This document shows, in pieces, positions 61,961 through 64,000 of a DNA stretch of 64,000 nt. Source of the stretch: Albifimbria verrucaria. Lineage: Eukaryota > Ascomycota > Sordariomycetes > Hypocreales > Stachybotryaceae. The notes under the pieces are model-generated. The model saw only the letters and a list, made by a program, of their open reading frames with translations, did not search any database and had not been told where the DNA came from. Made by a program: the position numbers and the translations under genes. The DNA lies in the NCBI GenBank assembly GCA_020081605.1, contig JAHREC010000009.1:248001-312000 (forward strand), in the 5' to 3' direction. Numbering within the stretch: position 1 is the first letter of the stretch; every line of letters starts with the position of its first letter.

Positions 61961-62959
61961 ACATCCAGTAATGGTGCTGAATACTGGCCGAGCTGGATGA
62001 AGAATGGTGGAGACAAACCAGCCATCACTACACTCTAATGCAAGATAATTATGTCCACAACGAAATACATTTACAATCCGTATCTTGTTTGCATTACTCT
62101 CGATAAGCATTTCACATGCACACCTAGGACCATTCACCTCTGCGTCAGTGATGGCTGAATCACATTATTAAACCGCACTCAGCTCATCGGAAAATCTCGC
62201 CTTGTATTTCTTACTCCTTCTGAGGGTCAACTATGTTCTTGAACTGTGATGTCTTTAATCCGTTTCGTAGCAACCAGTATACCGTTTAATTCTGCTCCAA
62301 CCCAAATATCGTGCACCTTAGCCAAGAACACGTGAAGTAATCACCACACAACGCTTCAGAAGTTGCAGTCGGTCACGAGTTCGATTATTTTAACGGGCTA
62401 TAAACATCATTAGACTGCATTCGGCTATAGAAAACAAATGTCCGAAATACAAAAATGACAATAGAAATGTGATCCTCTCAACTTGGAAGAAGATGTAATG
62501 AGCACTGGCCTTGTCTTTGCTCCTCTGGCCCTGATGAGCTCCTAGGTTTGTAAGCTCCACGAACTCGGGGTATGATTTTGGCCCATTTCATATACAAAAC
62601 ATGGTAGCGGAAGCACATAATTCTCTCCAAGATTGTTGAACAATACTCTCACGGACCTGACCTTGGAATTGTCTTGGCTCTTGGCTCTTGGCTCTGTTCT
62701 TGGCCTTGCTTTACTTACACCGAATTTCTTCATTTTTAACTCAGGTCTTCCAAATCTCATCAGTCTAATTTTCTTTCTCAATGATAAAAGCCCAGATTCC
62801 CGTCCATTTGTAGATTTATCCATGCAGCTGGTGTTTTACAGTTCCAGAAACTGCTAATTGCAACGACCCTCTATTCAACCCATACAAACTCGATTGCACA
62901 GACCCAATCGTCTCTTTCTTATTATTTTACTACTTTTCCACTCCCATCTGGTTATCAAT
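61961..62959. other. 1-kb gap, no gene recognised
   Basis: No supported coding segment. A CTTGGCTCTTGGCTCTTGG-type short tandem lies near 62675-62700. Confidence 0.45.
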
Positions 62960-63517
62960 ATGAGGTTTCTTGCTCAAACTATAGTTCTATTTGCCGCCAT
63001 GGGTCGATTCGTTCAGGGTCGGCATGAGTGGCCTCTTGTACAACATTTTGGCATAGGCTCACTGTATTGTATGACGTCTTGATTTGCCTAACTTGTTCGT
63101 TTTCATCTTAGTTTCTTCACTTGCTAATACCTTCATAGCTAGAGGCGTCGTTACGAATGATGTTCTCTTCACTGCTGGGATTGTTCCATCGGTAAATGGC
63201 ACATACCCAGAAGGCATTGAAGCTCAGACGGTAAGCATTTCAAAAATGTCACTGGTTATCGATTGGCGCTAACAACGAACCAGACTGCCGTCATCAATAA
63301 TATTGCGGCTATACTCGAGGAGGCAGGTACATCATGGGAAAACGTGGTCAAGACTACTATCTATTTGGCACACATGTCCGACTTTGCCGCTATGAGCGCT
63401 GTTTATGAGAGATTATTGCCCCACCCTAAACCAGCCAGGACGACTATGCAAGCTGGACAGCTGCCTGGTGACTTTCTGGTTGAGATCGAAGCTGTGGCAG
63501 CTATCCCTAGGCAGTGA
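62960..63517 (+). CDS. RidA/YjgF-family protein with signal peptide
   Basis: Related to RidA, which hydrolyses reactive enamine/imine intermediates. Three exons (62960-63068, 63112-63230, 63284-63517) with introns of 43 and 53 bp, both with CTAAC branch sites, give 153 residues in one frame. The N-terminus is hydrophobic (MRFLAQTIVLFAAMGRFVQG), consistent with secretion. The RidA body follows: VLFTAGIVPSVNGTYPEGI, AAILEEAGTSWENVVKTTIY, YERLLPHPKPARTTMQAGQL and VEIEAVAAI. The conserved Arg of active RidA proteins is present in KPARTTMQ. Canonical RidA proteins are cytosolic or mitochondrial, so the leader could also be a mitochondrial presequence. Confidence 0.85.
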
Positions 63518-64000
63518 AATCAAATGCGGTACATTTATATACCATAAGATGAGTTTGAAAACGGCATAACTACAAAGGAAGTCTTATTCTCAGTAATACT
63601 CTTGGCATCATGGATTGTTGATTATGCTACAATTCCCTCAATATTGATAGTGTTTCGGTACCACATCGGAGGGATGAACAGCCCAGCCCAGCAATTACGC
63701 AATCGAGGAAAGCCACGGGTTGCTAACGCCACAATATGCGAATGGGACCGGAGTTAGCGACTAATCGGCCCATAAAGGTGCTCATTGATAACCTCATATG
63801 CGTCACTGGCGTTTAGTAACCTTATCATAACCTCATCACTGATCGTGACATTCCAACATGAAACGTTGCTGTGTCTTCCGTATGACATGCCCGCCAAGAC
63901 ATATTTCCAGCGGACTATCAGTGTAATACAGACTCTTAGTGCTCTTCTGTGGGAGACACATCCCTAATCAAGTGAGCAGCAAAATGATAACGTTCAAGGT
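63518..64000. other. Window end, no gene recognised
   Basis: 3' flank of the RidA-like gene. Nothing else supported. Confidence 0.45.

Overview
The window reads as nuclear DNA of a filamentous ascomycete. Genes carry short GT-AG introns (mostly 43-124 bp, often with CTAAC or CTGAC branch sites), the families are fungal (Zn2Cys6 regulator, HET-C, HET domain, NACHT STAND protein, CE1 and CE8 esterases, S10 and M14 carboxypeptidases, Con-13-like, DUF1996), and the gaps hold repeats altered in the manner of repeat-induced point mutation (RIP). The high share of secreted and cell-wall-acting proteins suggests a plant-associated or saprobic species. A leotiomycete is possible, but the sequence does not settle it.

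Layout. 0.3-8.3 kb: a Zn2Cys6 regulator, a pectinesterase, a doubtful small ORF and a feruloyl-esterase-like CE1 enzyme, all on the minus strand. 8.4-10.5 kb: RIP-degraded repeats. 10.6-14.6 kb: a STAND gene (alpha/beta-hydrolase, then NACHT P-loop domain) isolated between AT-rich blocks. 14.6-25.2 kb: an extremely AT-rich block with a TAA microsatellite and a 652-bp LTR-like miniature element. 25.9-41.5 kb: Con-13-like zincin, a secreted/anchored protein, a decayed unknown-family gene, an SMP-C2-C2 lipid-transfer-type protein, a small zinc-ribbon-like protein, an S10 carboxypeptidase and a DUF1996 protein. 43.4-45.4 kb: a short secreted ORF beside a mildly mutated repeat copy, then a PhzF-like gene. 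46.8-57.7 kb: HET-C, M14 carboxypeptidase, SnoaL-like secreted protein and a HET-domain protein. 58.5-63.5 kb: a defensin-like cysteine-rich peptide, a Kex2-processed secreted protein and a RidA-like protein with a signal peptide.

How the genes relate. Two themes recur: extracellular degradation (pectinesterase, CE1 esterase, S10 and M14 peptidases, zincin-like protein) and allorecognition or innate-immunity-like functions (STAND, HET-C, HET). The HET-C/HET proximity recalls the het-c/pin-c arrangement known from Neurospora.

A caution affects most gene models. I count about 25 single-base gains or losses in 12 protein genes, nearly all inside short homopolymer runs and nearly all one base short. 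In each case the neighbouring frame continues the same conserved protein. This looks more like systematic homopolymer miscalling in the assembly than like many independent pseudogenes, so frameshifts are reported but the genes are not called dead on that basis alone. The gene at 30.2 kb, with several in-frame stops, is the better pseudogene candidate.
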